Assembly (NCBI GenBank): GCA_937902695.1
Contig: CALFNI010000348.1
Span: 1-6,491, forward strand
Reading direction: 5' to 3'
DNA from: an uncultured Rhodanobacteraceae bacterium
GTDB taxonomy: Bacteria > Pseudomonadota > Gammaproteobacteria > Xanthomonadales > Rhodanobacteraceae
Length of the DNA: 6,491 nt
Notes under the pieces: model-generated
Database searches by the model: none
What the model saw: only the letters and a program-made list of their open reading frames with translations
What the model was told of the DNA's origin: nothing
In this document: positions 6,172-6,491 of the stretch, one piece after another
How positions within the stretch are numbered: position 1 is the first letter of the stretch
Layout of the letters: every line of letters begins with the position of its first letter
Made by a program: the position numbers and the translations under genes

Positions 6172-6231
6172 ATGCGCTACCCAGAGCCGATCAAGCACGA
6201 AGTCGCCACGCCGGCGAGGCGAGCGCCATGA
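6172..6231 (+). CDS. Putative 19-residue leader ORF overlapping the NIPSNAP start
   Basis: A short ORF begins with ATG at 6172 behind GAGGAG and encodes MRYPEPIKHEVATPARRAP. It stops with TGA at 6229-6231, in an ATGA overlap with the downstream ATG at 6228. This layout is typical of translational coupling, where ribosomes finishing the short ORF restart at the next gene. I recognise no function for the peptide, and it has no run of a single amino acid that would suggest attenuation. Overlap and ribosome-binding site are the only support; it could be chance or part of a differently started neighbour. Confidence 0.4.
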   Translation: MRYPEPIKHEVATPARRAP

Positions 6232-6491
6232 TCGCGCCGCTGCTCCTCGCCGTTGTCGCCGCCGCGGCGGCGCCGGGCGTCGCGGCGACATCCGACGCGC
6301 GCTGTTGCGCTGTCCTGGAGCTCCGCCAGTACACGCTGCACCCCGGCACGCGCGACGTGCTGATCGATCTCTTCGAGCGCGCGTTCGTCGAGTCGCAGGA
6401 AGCCGCCGGCATCGCGCTCGTCGGCACGTTTCGCGATCTCGACAGGCCCGACCGCTTCGTCTGGATCCGCGGCTTTCCCGACATGGACTCG
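6228..6491 (+). CDS. NIPSNAP family protein, N-terminal part
   Basis: The frame is open from ATG at 6228 to the right edge, giving 88 residues with no stop. After a hydrophobic Ala/Leu/Val-rich stretch (residues 2-20, ending VAA) comes the NIPSNAP-type dimeric alpha/beta-barrel start LELRQYTLHPGTRDVLIDLF (30-49). It is followed by QEAAGIALVGTFRDLDRPDR (57-76) and FVWIRGFPDMDS (77-88), a pattern I recognise from bacterial NIPSNAP proteins. The N-terminal stretch could be a signal peptide with cleavage after Ala20, but it lacks the usual Lys/Arg, and Cys26-Cys27 follow. The protein's biochemical role is not established. It is divergent from the GNAT gene and overlaps the short leader ORF by four bases. 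Confidence 0.85.
   Translation, partial: MIAPLLLAVVAAAAAPGVAATSDARCCAVLELRQYTLHPGTRDVLIDLFERAFVESQEAAGIALVGTFRDLDRPDRFVWIRGFPDMDS

Overview
The window is a GC-rich proteobacterial chromosome segment. Its left two thirds is a conserved heat-shock and DNA-repair block. Its right third is a less conserved set of small metabolic genes with structured repeats. On the minus strand, reading right to left, lie hrcA, grpE and the 5' part of dnaK (running off the left edge). This is the hrcA-grpE-dnaK order. recN lies divergently on the plus strand from the same intergenic space as hrcA. From memory, the HrcA and DnaK sequences and the hrcA/recN divergence look most like Xanthomonadales-type Gammaproteobacteria. 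A betaproteobacterial relative cannot be excluded.

Layout: dnaK start (1-487, minus); a heat-shock (sigma-32-like) promoter at 545-571; grpE (596-1126, minus); a 146-base gap; hrcA (1273-2331, minus); a 172-base divergent promoter region with two mirror-image promoter-like elements; recN (2504-4195, plus); a 169-base convergent gap; a nitrilase-superfamily amidohydrolase (4365-5252, minus, TTG start); a repeat of about 130 bases folding into four consecutive hairpins (5281-5413); a GNAT acetyltransferase (5425-6021, minus); a long inverted repeat (6101-6138); and a 19-codon leader ORF (6172-6231) whose stop overlaps the start of a NIPSNAP-family gene (6228 to the right edge, plus).

How the genes work together: HrcA is a heat-shock repressor, and GrpE is the nucleotide-exchange factor for the DnaK chaperone. 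The cluster therefore encodes a chaperone machine and one of its regulators. dnaK also appears to have its own sigma-32-type promoter, and no HrcA operator (CIRCE) is visible in the window. RecN is an SMC-like double-strand-break repair ATPase, a common neighbour of this cluster. The GNAT and nitrilase-type genes run in the same direction, in the same order as the two domains of fused GNAT/carbon-nitrogen hydrolase proteins such as Bacillus YhcX. They are probably functionally linked, but the substrate is unknown.

Nothing in the window is clearly a new defence or mobile system. The points most worth checking are the split GNAT/nitrilase pair with a structured repeat between its halves, the overlapping leader ORF before the NIPSNAP gene, and the mirrored hrcA/recN promoters.
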